The notes under the pieces were generated by a model that searched no databases, was not told the DNA's origin, and saw nothing but the letters and a program-made list of their open reading frames with translations. Below are positions 55,588-64,000 of a stretch of 64,000 bases of DNA, piece by piece. The position numbers and the translations under genes were made by a program. The stretch lies in the NCBI GenBank assembly GCA_009829735.1, contig CM020620.1:28800951-28864950 (forward strand). The letters are read 5' to 3'. This stretch comes from Pyropia yezoensis (taxonomy: Eukaryota; Rhodophyta; Bangiophyceae; Bangiales; Bangiaceae). Every line of letters begins with the position of its first letter. Positions within the stretch are counted from its first letter, which is position 1.

Positions 55588-55941
55588 AGTGCGAGACTTG
55601 GGATGCTACCCCACTCGGACCGCGGGGCAGGGGTGGGCCGCCGGAGCGCAGATATAACGGGCTAGGCACGTACCGTGGCGGGAAGAGGGGGCGAGGCCAG
55701 CTCGCAGGCGCCGGGCGAAACTGCCCAGCGCGGCCGCCGTGCTGCCGAGACGGCTCGCGGCAGCGAAACGGCTCGCCGTGCCGGACGCAGTCCCCCCCCC
55801 CCCCCCCCCCCCCCCGCCAAGAGGCGGCACCGCGCTGCGTCCCGTTCTCGCGCCAGCGTAGACCTGTCGGCTCTACGACCGGCGGCCCGGGCCAGGACCA
55901 AATGCCGGCCCAATCGCCAGACAGCGACAGGTGTACCCAGC
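55588..55941 (-). repeat. Terminal direct repeat, right
   Basis: Partner of 50952-51303. On the minus strand this is the upstream end of the retroelement. Confidence 0.9.
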
Positions 55942-55981
55942 GTCTGGGGCAGCAACAGAACGTGGTCACCGCACTTCTCCG

Positions 55982-56104
55982 TACTGTGCTTCCTGTAAAA
56001 CGTGGATGTTGAAAGGACGTGAGAGGTGGGATCCATTGGTCCAGACAGCGATTTTCATCACCTTCACGTACCGTCAACATCCATTTTTTACAGGAAGCAC
56101 TATA
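55982..56104 (+). mobile_element. MITE type B, right copy
   Basis: 123 bp, same orientation as 50433-50555 and nearly identical to it. Confidence 0.85.
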
Positions 56105-56141
56105 CCAACCACCGCACAGATACACACCATTCGTGCATATT

Positions 56142-56256
56142 GTGCGTCCCGCAAAAAGTGGACGTGTACGGGTCGTGCAGTGTGGGTTTGATTGGTCCAG
56201 TGGCCGATATTTGACATGATCACGACACGAGCACGTCCACTTTTTACGGGACGCAC
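56142..56256 (-). mobile_element. MITE type A, right copy
   Basis: 115 bp, inverted relative to 50308-50422. Ends GTGCGTCCCG and CGGGACGCAC. Confidence 0.85.
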
Positions 56257-57620
56257 TATATCTTTCGAACGCGACGCACCCGGATCAGGGCAGGGTTGTA
56301 AAAAATTAATCATTTTTTGTCGCGGCGTTCATTAATGCATAAATTAACTGCCTTCATTTTTTCATTGTATCATTAATCACTCACTTTAGTAGTGTAAGTG
56401 ATTGCACAATGCAAGTCGTGATGAGGGGTGCTGTTCTGGCTGTTCACGGCGTCGCCGAGATGCTCTGTTGCACACCGTGCGTGCCATCTGCTTCGTGCCT
56501 GTGGAGCTGGTTGCGACCCGGCCCGCCCTCTCCCCAGAAAGCCCCTCGCGGTCTCCTTCGCACTTGCCCCGGCACATTACGTCGTGTAGTGACGTATGAT
56601 GGACTCTCGCACAGCTGCTGAGGTCGGAGCCGGCGCACGAGTTTCGAGCGAGTCTGGGTGTAGCGGTTGGATCGATACTTCAGCGAGGGCTGTGGCTGGA
56701 GAAGGACGTACGGCGGGAGTCAGACAGGCTGCGGATGATGGTGCTGGAGGCTCAGGGCTCCCGGCCTCGCGTCCCGGCATCGGCTCTGGCCGCAGGGCGA
56801 GTGACACGATGTTCGAGTGTAATTTGCTGCCTGGATTAGGGGCCTCTTGTCGCCTTTCAAACAAGCTGGTGAAGGACAAGCAGCTGAATGGGAATCGGCG
56901 GGCAAGGCTGTTCTCAAACTGCGGCAAGTGTCGCCGCGCCCCTTGAGGAGGGGGGGGGGCGCGCCGGCTCAGCCTCTCCGCAGGGCCCTCGCGCAGTCTC
57001 GACGGAGGGGCTCTCCAAGATGGCAGTGAGCGGGGAGAGGGGTTGGCGCATCCGCCGGCATTGCAAGCGCGCGGAGAGCCTGCCGAAACAACTACGATTC
57101 AAGCTTAAACTGTCCATGGTTTTCAGAATAAGTGGTCACATAAGTAATCCACGAAAGGTGGGTCTCTGAGACCTGTTCACTGATGTATTCATTAATTGAT
57201 ACATTAATGAAATTAAATTGCATTCATTGAACCCCGAAACAAGTTGTTACGGGGTTCACTGAACGCATTTTAATGTTACTAACAACCCCGTGTCAGGCAT
57301 GTCTTGACGGCAGAGCCGAAATGTGTAGAAGCAGCCGAATGTGAGCAGGTCGTGCACCCTTTTTTTGTTTGTACACGTGTCCATCGTCAAGACAGCCCGT
57401 GTCTCGCGCGTGCATGCACGGATTTAAATAATGCAAGTGTTTTGTGCATGCACGGACACTTTTCAGATCTTGTCAGGACATGCCCTCGGGCGACTGTGAA
57501 GGATTGGCCACTCGTCGTGCCAGGGATGCAAGTTTACGGTGTAATCATCCGCTGAAGGGTCTATTTCAGTATAATTATAGAATGCTGACAGTGTAATTAT
57601 AGAAAGCATTTGTGGAAGAG
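56257..57620. other. AT-rich ends around a GC-rich core, no gene
   Basis: AT-rich patches at 56290-56400 and 57120-57290 enclose a more GC-rich core without recognisable protein. GTGCATGCACGGA occurs twice (57410 and 57448), and ATAATTATAGAA-like units occur twice (57572 and 57594). It may be another element, but I could not define ends. Confidence 0.5.
57218..57270. repeat. Imperfect hairpin GAACCCCG/CGGGGTTC
   Basis: Arms of about 19 bp (left TTGCATTCATTGAACCCCG) around a 13-nt loop, with three or four mismatches in the outer half. Confidence 0.7.
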
Positions 57621-57721
57621 TTATGAGTTCCACGTTCCAAATATATCAAAAGTATTCCGACCGTTTCGCCTGGCGATCTACCTTGTCACTGGCAATGGCA
57701 GCGGCTGACGGCGGCGCTGCG

Positions 57722-57838
57722 GGCAATGCCAGGCAGCCGTTTTGCGGGGGGGGGGCGGAGCAGCAGGCAATGCCAGGCAGCCGTTTTGCTGCGCTGGGGG
57801 GGGTGGCGCTGCGGGCATTTCCAGACAGCCGTTTTGAG
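57722..57838 (+). repeat. Three-copy minisatellite
   Basis: Units at about 57722, 57767 and 57810 share GGCAATGCCAGGCAGCCGTT or a close variant. Spacing is about 43-45 bp. It lies upstream of the hAT transposase start. Confidence 0.7.
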
Positions 57839-58255
57839 AGGGTGTTGCCGCTGGCTGTGTCGCCAGAGCCGGTTGTGGCGGGAGCACTGGGAGGGTCTGC
57901 CTGCTCAGCTTTCGCCAGGCGGCGCCCGTGCCTGCCCCTCACGCCGCACTGCCTGCGCTCTCGCCGCACGTGCAGTATGGTGGCTGGGCCGTGGCCGCGC
58001 TTGCCACCTGCCGCAGCCCCCCTCCCAGGTGCACAGAACTCATGCGCGGCCGTCACCCACTGCCTACCCCCCCCCCCTTCACATAAAAGCAGGTGGCACA
58101 GCTGCCGACCACTCCCCCCCACGTCCAGGCCACCCTCCCCTCCACACTCACCCAGGCCACGCCCACTCCCGACTCTCCCCCCCCCGCCCTCCCCCAACGC
58201 CACGCCCCCCCCCTCCCCCCCGCACCCCTCCCCCCGCCGCCACAGCCCGAGTGCC

Positions 58256-59658
58256 ATGGGGGCTGCCAAGGACCCCCTCTGGGCCTACTTCACCGCCACC
58301 GACGACCCGCGGCGCTTTGTGTGCAAGTTTTGCACTAAGACCCTCTTTGGCAACCCGACGGTGCTCAAGAAGCACGTGGTCTCCAAGGTGTGCTCCGCGC
58401 CGGCCGACGTGTACCGCATCCTCCTTGAGCGTCTCGTCAGCAACCAGCGGAAGGACACCCTGGGCTCTAGCCGTCACCGGGAGCAGCTGGTCGACTTGCA
58501 GCGCAACCAAGTGGAGGGCGCGTCTGCGGGGGGCCCATCCATGCACACGGGGAGCGCTGGACAGGCGGGCCGTAGCGGTGCTGGTGTCGGTGTTGGCGGT
58601 GGCCCTCTGTCGCGGCATGTGCGGTCGCTGTATAGCAGGGAGTGCGCCGACCTCGACGCGAGGTGCGCACGGTGGCTGTATCGCAGCGCGCTCCCCCTGT
58701 GCACGACTGAGGCGCCTGCCTTTCAGGCGTTCTGCAAGGGACTGAACGCGGCATACAAGCCGCCGTCGCGCTTCTCCTTGGCGGGTCCCCTGCTCGAAAG
58801 GGAGTTTGCAGCACAGTCGGTGCTGGTGGACGCGTTTGTGGCGCGCAGTGTGGCCGCAGGGGACATCATCATTGGCTGTGACGGCTGGACGGACCGGCAG
58901 CGCAACAGCATATGCAATGTCATGCTCTTCACACAGTGCACAGTGTGGCCGCAGGGGACATCATCATTGGCGGTGACGGCTGGACGGACCGGCAGCGCAA
59001 CAGCATATGCAATGTCATGCTCTTCACCCCCGAGCCGCTGTACGTGGAGACGGACATGTGGCCCGAGCAGCGGCACACGGCCGACAACGCGGCGGCGTTC
59101 TTCATGAAGCGCATAGAGGCGCTGGGCAAGAGGAGTGTCTGTGCTTTTGTGTCGGACACGGAGCCCAAGATGCGTGCCGTCTGGGGCCGCCTACAGGAGG
59201 AGTACCCCTGGATGCTGATGGTGCCGTGCGCGGCACACTGCTTCGACCTCCTGTTCTCGTACCTGTGCAAGTACGGGGCGCTGGCGGACGCGGTCGCCTT
59301 TTGCAACCACATGACGCAGTACTGGAGGAACCACAACCTCCCCAAGATGATCCTCGAGCGGTGCCAGCGCTCCGAGTATGACGGCAAGGTCATCCAGATA
59401 CAGCGGCCGGCCGCGACCAGGTGGAAGTCGCAGCTGTTAGCGGCCTCGTCTCTGGCGGACACTCAAGACGCGATGGAGAAGGCGGTCGTGGACGCCGCGT
59501 TCAAGTCTCAGTGCCTCCGGACGGGCACGACCGAGCAGAGGGGGGCGGCGGAGGAGGCGGCCAAGGCCGTGCGGGCCGATGTATTTACAGTACGTAATTA
59601 CTACGTAGAGAGAGGAAATAAGAATCAACTATCGACACGTGGTGCCCACGTTGCATAA
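58256..59658 (+). pseudogene. hAT-family transposase (BED finger plus DUF659), disrupted
   Basis: The start MGAAKDPLWAYF (GTGCC ATG G context) leads into a BED-type zinc finger with Cys-x2-Cys and a following His/Cys pair (FVCKFC, HVVSKVC; residues about 21-46). A hAT DUF659 catalytic half follows: DGWTDRQRNS, FVSDTEPKMRAVWG, PWMLMVPCAAHCFDLL and RPAATRWKSQLLA. A tandem 95-bp duplication (58846-59035) splits the gene into two frames; 95 is not a multiple of three, and the frames before and after differ by exactly that amount. The C-terminal hAT dimerisation domain is not visible downstream. A GTATTT donor-like site at 59580 could end an exon, but no convincing next exon was found. No TIRs were identified. 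Probably a decayed or recently inactivated copy. Confidence 0.8.
58846..59035 (+). repeat. 95-bp tandem duplication inside the hAT transposase
   Basis: Two adjacent 95-bp copies starting CAGTGTGGCCGCAGG. They differ at about one internal base (GGCTGTGACGG versus GGCGGTGACGG) plus edge bases, so the duplication is very recent. Confidence 0.9.
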
Positions 59659-59683
59659 TTATTGTCTGCCCATCCATGGTTTT

Positions 59684-59717
59684 GATTAATACAGTGAAAT
59701 ATTCAGCTGTATTAATC
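59684..59717. repeat. Hairpin GATTAATACAG/CTGTATTAATC
   Basis: Perfect 11-bp arms around a 12-nt loop, in an AT-rich stretch just after the hAT frame. Confidence 0.75.
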
Positions 59718-60137
59718 CGACTATAATTATCCCCTCTCAACCCTGCGTCGTGCGCGTGCAGCAGTCGTTGACGAAGATTTGTGCACACACAATCCCCGGG
59801 ATCTGCATTGCGTGGCAAGCGCAGAGCACTTTTCTGTTTTTTGTGCAAGCTTTGGATTGCGGCTCACGTTTGTCAGTATTTTGAGCGGGACTCTGTTGAA
59901 TTTCAGGGATGGGCAGACCCTGAGTGGGGTTGGAGGTTTTGGCTGGAGCCGCGCGACGCCGCCGCTTCCACGGCGCCCGCCCTCCTCGTCTGCCGCTGCC
60001 ACGGGCGGCCGTGCGAAGCCGCACCGCTGTGCCCGTGCTCTGCCGCTGCGCCGCCCGGTGACCCGCCAGTGTCACCCTTCGATACATAGAGACTTGCCGC
60101 TGCGTGGCTGCTACGCCCGCGTCGCGCCTCCCAGCCC

Positions 60138-60786
60138 GCGCAGCACTGCTTATCGCCTGTCAAAATGTTCTTGCTTTTTTGGGAAATTCTCGAGCAAAAA
60201 CCTGCATAAAACCTCCATCGACCCCCCCTCAAGCAATCATAGACACCGCTTTTACCCCCGTTTCTTGCTTTCTGCCCATAACAGCTCAGGCGATTGGTGG
60301 TCGCCACCTCCCTTGGTATGACCGGAAGCGCTCGGGGCAGGAGAGCACTCTCGTGAAGCGCAAAGAAGCGACCGACCATCGCTACGCTTGGGAGCAATGT
60401 TTAAACAAACGCTTTTAAAAATCGCGCAATCTCTTGCACTGGTTAAGCAAAAACCTGCGCGACGACAGCTTTCGAGGGTCTGCACGGAAAAACCTCTCCG
60501 CCTTGCTCGACATCTACAACGTGAATTCTGACCAATGGAACGCTCTGTCCAGCAAACAGCAGCGCCACCGCTGTTGTCATTGGTTGACAGAACACCGACA
60601 GCGGCCGTCGTATCGGTCATCCTGGGGGAGATTCTTTGGCCTCAGCCCATCCCCTCGATCAGAAAAGCAAAGTTCTGCTCGAGCCGTTCATTTTCGTGCT
60701 CGAGCAGAGCAAGAATTTGCACAACGAAGCAAGAGATCTGGCCAAAAATGGGCTTGTATCTTGACAGGGGATAAGCACTGCTGCGC
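60138..60786. mobile_element. Probable MITE with about 30-bp TIRs
   Basis: 649 bp. The left end GCGCAGCACTGCTTATCGCC and the reverse complement of the right end (GCGCAGCAGTGCTTATCCCC) agree at 26 of 30 positions, with weaker pairing further in. No target duplication was recognised. It lies between the hAT frame and the orphan tail at 61335. Confidence 0.6.
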
Positions 60787-60830
60787 CGACGCACCTGCCG
60801 TCCTTGGCCCGACCGTGCTCACCCTATCTC

Positions 60831-60910
60831 AGTTCAGGGACGTCCCAGTTCAGGGACACCCCAGTTCAGGGACACCCCAGTTCAGGGACAACCCAGTTCA
60901 GGGACACCCT
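60831..60910 (+). repeat. 16-bp minisatellite, five copies
   Basis: Five tandem units of AGTTCAGGGACACCCC with one or two changes in units 1, 4 and 5. Confidence 0.9.
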
Positions 60911-61052
60911 AGTTCTAGTGATGTCGAGTTTGCAGCCACGTATGGAAAAATACGTGAAGTTTCGTCTTGCACGCACAGGGGCCGTGAGAGCCGTTGTCTT
61001 GAAAGGGAAATTTCCTTTCTCTTTCAACTCGAGACCAGCCACGTGGGACGCG

Positions 61053-61095
61053 CTGCGCCGTCCGATCGTCAGATGCTCAAAGCGCAGATCGTACA
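61053..61095 (+). repeat. Direct repeat, copy 1
   Basis: Shares GTCAGATGCTCAAA and CGCAGATCGTA with 61758-61799 in the same orientation, about 90 percent alike. A TATAACCC-containing block also recurs beside each copy but on the opposite side. Confidence 0.7.
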
Positions 61096-61115
61096 GTAGT
61101 TATTGGACTATGTCC

Positions 61116-61150
61116 GGCTGGGTTATATGTGGCCCACATATAACCCAGCC
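61116..61150. repeat. Perfect 17-bp-arm palindrome
   Basis: Arms GGCTGGGTTATATGTGG and CCACATATAACCCAGCC around a single base. A hairpin this regular is typical of the tip of a foldback element or of a terminal structure. Confidence 0.9.
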
Positions 61151-61334
61151 GCACTCGCACGAGGGAAACTCTCCATTTATGAAGAGAAGTGTCTATCCCA
61201 CCGGAATTCGAATGCGGACACCCACAAATTAGGACTGGCCAGAAACACAATTGCTGTTCTGGTCAAACACGGCGCGCTCGGACGCGACACCCCACCGCCG
61301 TCACCACCACCGTCTCAGACATTGTCGCCTTTAT

Positions 61335-61488
61335 GGCTAACGCGACCATCTCAGAGGAGTTCGAGGGTGTGGGTGACTCGGAGCGGGAGGTGGCGGCGAG
61401 ACAGTGGTTGACAGCTGAGAAGGACATAGAGGCTATTGGCGCCACAGTGGACATGGTGGTACTGAGCGAGGAGGCCGAGGACGAGTGA
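61335..61488 (+). other. Orphan coding-like tail
   Basis: A frame reading MANATISEEFEGVGDSEREV through an acidic end EEAEDE and a stop. It extends upstream without an ATG to 61189. The amino-acid composition is protein-like and unlike the surrounding filler. It may be the last exon of a transposase such as the hAT one upstream, but no recognised domain is present. Confidence 0.3.
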
Positions 61489-61757
61489 GCCCTGTGCGTG
61501 AGAGTGTGCTATGAACCTGTCGTTTACCTTTGCGCTGGACACGGTCCCCCCGGGGAGCGTGTTTGACCCCCGGCTTGTGACTTGTCCGCAGGGCGACCGC
61601 TCAGCGGCAACTCCATCTCTGCACCAGTGACCAAATTGTATACACATTTATTAGAAGGACTGGTCCGACACCAGCAACAGTCCCTCAATCTTGGCATATA
61701 GTCTAAAATAAAAGTGGGCTACTTTCCCAGATGACCCCCACGTATAACCCCGTACGC

Positions 61758-61799
61758 ACTGCCGTCCGATTGTCAGATGCTCAAAACGCAGATCGTATA
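61758..61799 (+). repeat. Direct repeat, copy 2
   Basis: Partner of 61053-61095. It is preceded by CCCACGTATAACCCCG, a variant of the right arm of the palindrome at 61116-61150. Confidence 0.7.
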
Positions 61800-62087
61800 C
61801 ACACACCCCGAATCGTGCGGGCACCTCAACCCACCTCCAACACGAGCGTCGTCAGCGGACGAGTCTCGCACGAGCTGCTGACCAACACCCCTCTGTATAC
61901 CCCCGAACGTCTGCCCCCCCCCCCGCCACCTTTTGCGCGTGGCGCACCCTCGCTGATGTCTGTTAACAGTAGAGAGTTTTTGTGAGAGCGTTTGTGAGCG
62001 CGTTGGTGAGAACAGAGCAAATATTGCTTACACCTGAGCTGTTTTCAGATGAAAAGATCTCACCACGATCTCACCAACGGCTGGATC

Positions 62088-62115
62088 GGTGAGAACAGAG
62101 GGGTCTGTTCTCACC
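62088..62115. repeat. Hairpin GGTGAGAACAGA/TCTGTTCTCACC
   Basis: Perfect 12-bp arms around a 4-nt GGGG loop. GGTGAGA or TCTCACC recurs several times between 61995 and 62130, upstream of the Myb/SANT gene, as clustered binding sites might. Confidence 0.75.
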
Positions 62116-62318
62116 AACTGGTGAGATCTCAAAGTACAGAAAACTCCGCGACACAAGTTCCACACACAACTCACAGTCCGGATTTAACAGCTGCGGAGGC
62201 GCCATACGCTGGCAAGCGTCCGCAAGGACAGACCCATCGAGCACGTCACCACAGCCTCCACGCTCAACACAACACACCTCTGCTCTGTTCCCTCCGCTGC
62301 TGCAAGCCCCCCAACAAT

Positions 62319-63251
62319 ATGGACGTCCCCGCGGATCATGGGCAGCGGCCAGCGCGGAATGGGTCTTCGTGTTCCTCGTCCGCACCGTCCGTTGCCGGTC
62401 CGGCGCGGTCTGCGTCGGCACCTCCCGACGAGGAGTCTGAAGGGGGAAAGGTCGCTCAGCCCAAGGGGAGGCGTCGTCACTGGTCGGAGGCGCAGGACGT
62501 CCTTGGCCTGAAGGCCATATTGGGCGTCTCCGCCCATGTGGCCGCGCGGGGTACGCGCACAAAGCGCTTTCAGGAAGCCGCGGACGCCTTCAATGCCCAT
62601 CCCCAGGCGGCTTTTACCACTAAGGGAAAGACCCTGCGTGACCATTTCAACCAGTTGCGGAAGCAGTTCTCGGCGGCAGACAACAAGAAGGCGAGCCAGT
62701 CAGGCCAGGAGGAGCAGCTGTCCGAGAGGGACAAGATCCTCGCAGACATGGTGGACGCCATGGACGAGGTGAAGCGCTTGCAGGACGCGGAGAAGGGCAC
62801 GGAGACCAAGAAGAGCAAGAAGCTGGCGGCCGACGGACTGGTGGTACGCAAGCTGGCGATGGAGCGCCACGGCAAGCGCGTCAAGGTGGGCGACGGTGGG
62901 AGTGGTGCGGCGGCGGACGCCCTGGATGATTCGGCGGAGGCGGCCAGCACGGGCGGGCCATCCAGTCGCAAGCGGCGTCGACGGGACGTTGTGGACCCCG
63001 ATGACGACGACTTTATTGAGGTGCTGGAGCGCAGCGAGTCGCGTCGCGACCAGAGGGAGAAGGCACAGATTGCGGAGGCAAAGAAGGAGCGCGAGGAGGA
63101 GCGCCAATTTCGCCGGGACGAGCTCGCTCGCCGCGATGCTGCCGACAGAGAGCTGCGGGCGCGCCTAGACCGTTTAGAGAGGGTGCAACGCGAGGACAGA
63201 GATGCGCATTTGGCGATGCTGGCTGAGATACTCCGAAAGCTTCGCGAGTAA
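62319..63251 (+). CDS. Myb/SANT-like DNA-binding protein with C-terminal coiled coil, likely transposon-associated
   Basis: 310 residues from MDVPADHGQRPARNG. The frame is open to an earlier ATG at 62049 (400 residues), but that extension is low in protein character. The domain at about 45-120 (RRRHWSEAQDVLGLKAIL, then AADAFNAHP and GKTLRDHFNQLRKQF) matches the trihelix/Myb-SANT-like type often found as a companion or domesticated gene of DNA transposons in algae and oomycetes. A basic patch (RKRRRRDV) near 222 could be a nuclear signal. Residues 235-310 are a long charged coiled coil (EKAQIAEAKKEREEERQ, ELRARLDRLERV) for oligomerisation. The frame is clean and the codon use is typical of the window. 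A partner transposase was not found in this window. Family moderate, role inferred. Confidence 0.7.
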   Translation: MDVPADHGQRPARNGSSCSSSAPSVAGPARSASAPPDEESEGGKVAQPKGRRRHWSEAQDVLGLKAILGVSAHVAARGTRTKRFQEAADAFNAHPQAAFTTKGKTLRDHFNQLRKQFSAADNKKASQSGQEEQLSERDKILADMVDAMDEVKRLQDAEKGTETKKSKKLAADGLVVRKLAMERHGKRVKVGDGGSGAAADALDDSAEAASTGGPSSRKRRRRDVVDPDDDDFIEVLERSESRRDQREKAQIAEAKKEREEERQFRRDELARRDAADRELRARLDRLERVQREDRDAHLAMLAEILRKLRE

Positions 63252-64000
63252 AGGACGATGGCACTGCTCTGCATTTTTACACTGCCTTGGAGACACATAT
63301 TGCGTCGGTCAAGCACGAGGGCGTGCCGCTCCGCCCTCGGCACGCCGTCCACGACGCCCAGGTGGGGCGCGGCCCCGCCGTCGCCGCTGCGGCGGCCGCC
63401 GCCGTCGCCGCCCCCCCCGCCTGGCGCTGTAGACACCGTGACCGCCCCAGCGCCGGCGGCCATCGGCGGCCATGCCCCCAGCCGGTGGTGCCGCTCCGCC
63501 GCGACGCCACCCGGGAAGCACTACTGCGGTAGGGGATGGCGCCCTGCTGAAATAAACGTCATCCAGACAAAAGACACAAATACCAACGCGAGCGGAAAGG
63601 ACGGCAGCTCTGTGCACCCCCGTCACACCCCTCTCACGAGACCGGCGGGCACAGGCGTGTATGCTCGACTCCTACCGTCGCACGCCGGCGGGAGCCCCCA
63701 CGCTTGAGCGAGCCTCCCCAGCGCCGCGCGGAGCTGACCAACACGCGGACACCGTCGCCCTTGGCGTCGGCGTCGCGGGCGACACCCCGACGGCCGGAGA
63801 GTGCCCCCGCCACCGCGCCAACGCCATCACCCTTGCCGTCGGCGTGGCCGCTGGCACCCCGCCGGCGGGCGAGTGAGCCCTTCCCACGTCCACCAGCACC
63901 AGCCGCCGGTCGGCGGTCACCCCCGCACGACCGCCCCCCCCCCCCCCCCCACCCCCCCCAGCGGGTCACCCCCTCCAGTCCCCCCCGATCCCCGAGCACC
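63252..64000. other. 3' flank and GC-rich window end
   Basis: AATAAA at 63552 could serve as the poly(A) signal for the Myb/SANT gene. A two-copy repeat of about 75 bp (starting near 63746 and 63822, CCCTTGGCGTCGGCGT and CCCTTGCCGTCGGCGT) follows. The end is C-rich. No gene is supported. Confidence 0.5.

Larger units (their letters stand above)
50745..55941 (-). mobile_element. Tyrosine-recombinase retrotransposon (DIRS order)
   Basis: A virus-like retroelement read on the minus strand. Its parts in order are a gag-like N-terminal region, reverse transcriptase, RNase H and a tyrosine recombinase in place of a DDE integrase. That combination defines the DIRS order. Direct terminal repeats of about 352 bp (50952-51303 and 55588-55941) plus a short AGCTGGGG...TGATGATGCCA segment present both between coding body and repeat and beyond it (about 51300 and 50751) resemble the split direct repeats of PAT/Ngaro members. 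The repeats are about 98 percent alike, so the insertion looks young. It looks largely whole, with no obvious break. Confidence 0.85.
59659..62048. other. Repeat-rich region with no intact gene
   Basis: It holds several palindromes, a TIR element and a minisatellite, listed separately. Frames at 59779-60321 and 60434-61099 have no known domain; part of their apparent similarity to each other (ILTGDK.CCA on opposite strands) comes from the inverted repeat at 60138-60786. Confidence 0.5.

Noticed and set aside
59779-60321. 180-residue frame after the hAT transposase as its next exon
   Set aside because: It lacks the hAT C-terminal dimerisation pattern and runs into the TIR element at 60138.

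Overview
This window looks like nuclear DNA of a GC-rich, intron-poor eukaryote. It carries eukaryotic-only genes (the CCT1 chaperonin subunit, a Qa-SNARE), spliceosomal GT-AG introns of about 230-320 bp, proteins full of Gly/Ala/Pro/Gln runs, and many long G or C tracts. A bangiophyte red alga (Porphyra/Pyropia type) would fit, and one predicted protein has an N-terminus that could be a plastid transit peptide. That placement is inference from style, not from a marker gene.

Layout. 1-6.5 kb is a lower-GC stretch with no gene I can support. 6.6-20.0 kb is a compact host block: a secreted adenosine deaminase/ADGF-like enzyme (+), CCT1 with one intron (+), an endosomal-type syntaxin (-, tail to tail with CCT1) and a 1556-residue low-complexity protein whose C-terminal half may be a Mediator tail subunit (+). 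20.3-26.6 kb holds a four-exon alpha/beta hydrolase (-), a small one-helix membrane protein (-, tentative) and a DUF1015 protein (+).

26.8-30.7 kb is an intact-looking DNA transposon with 49-bp perfect terminal inverted repeats, a CATTG target duplication and a single 785-residue transposase. 30.7-36.9 kb is gene-poor. 36.9-38.5 kb is a second, probably non-autonomous element with 20-bp inverted repeats. 40.6-50 kb carries three more host genes: a zinc-finger, Gly/Pro/His/Gln-rich nuclear protein interrupted by G runs, a DUF3598-like double calycin-fold protein, and an Ala-rich helical protein of unknown role.

50.3-63.3 kb is dominated by mobile DNA: two related MITE types repeated on both sides of a tyrosine-recombinase (DIRS-order) retrotransposon, a hAT transposase with a BED finger disrupted by a fresh 95-bp tandem duplication, several palindromes and minisatellites, and a Myb/SANT-like coiled-coil protein of the kind that accompanies transposons. 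The host genes show no operon-like logic; they are independent housekeeping genes separated by GC-rich spacers. All calls come from reading the sequence and translations by eye; no database search was run.
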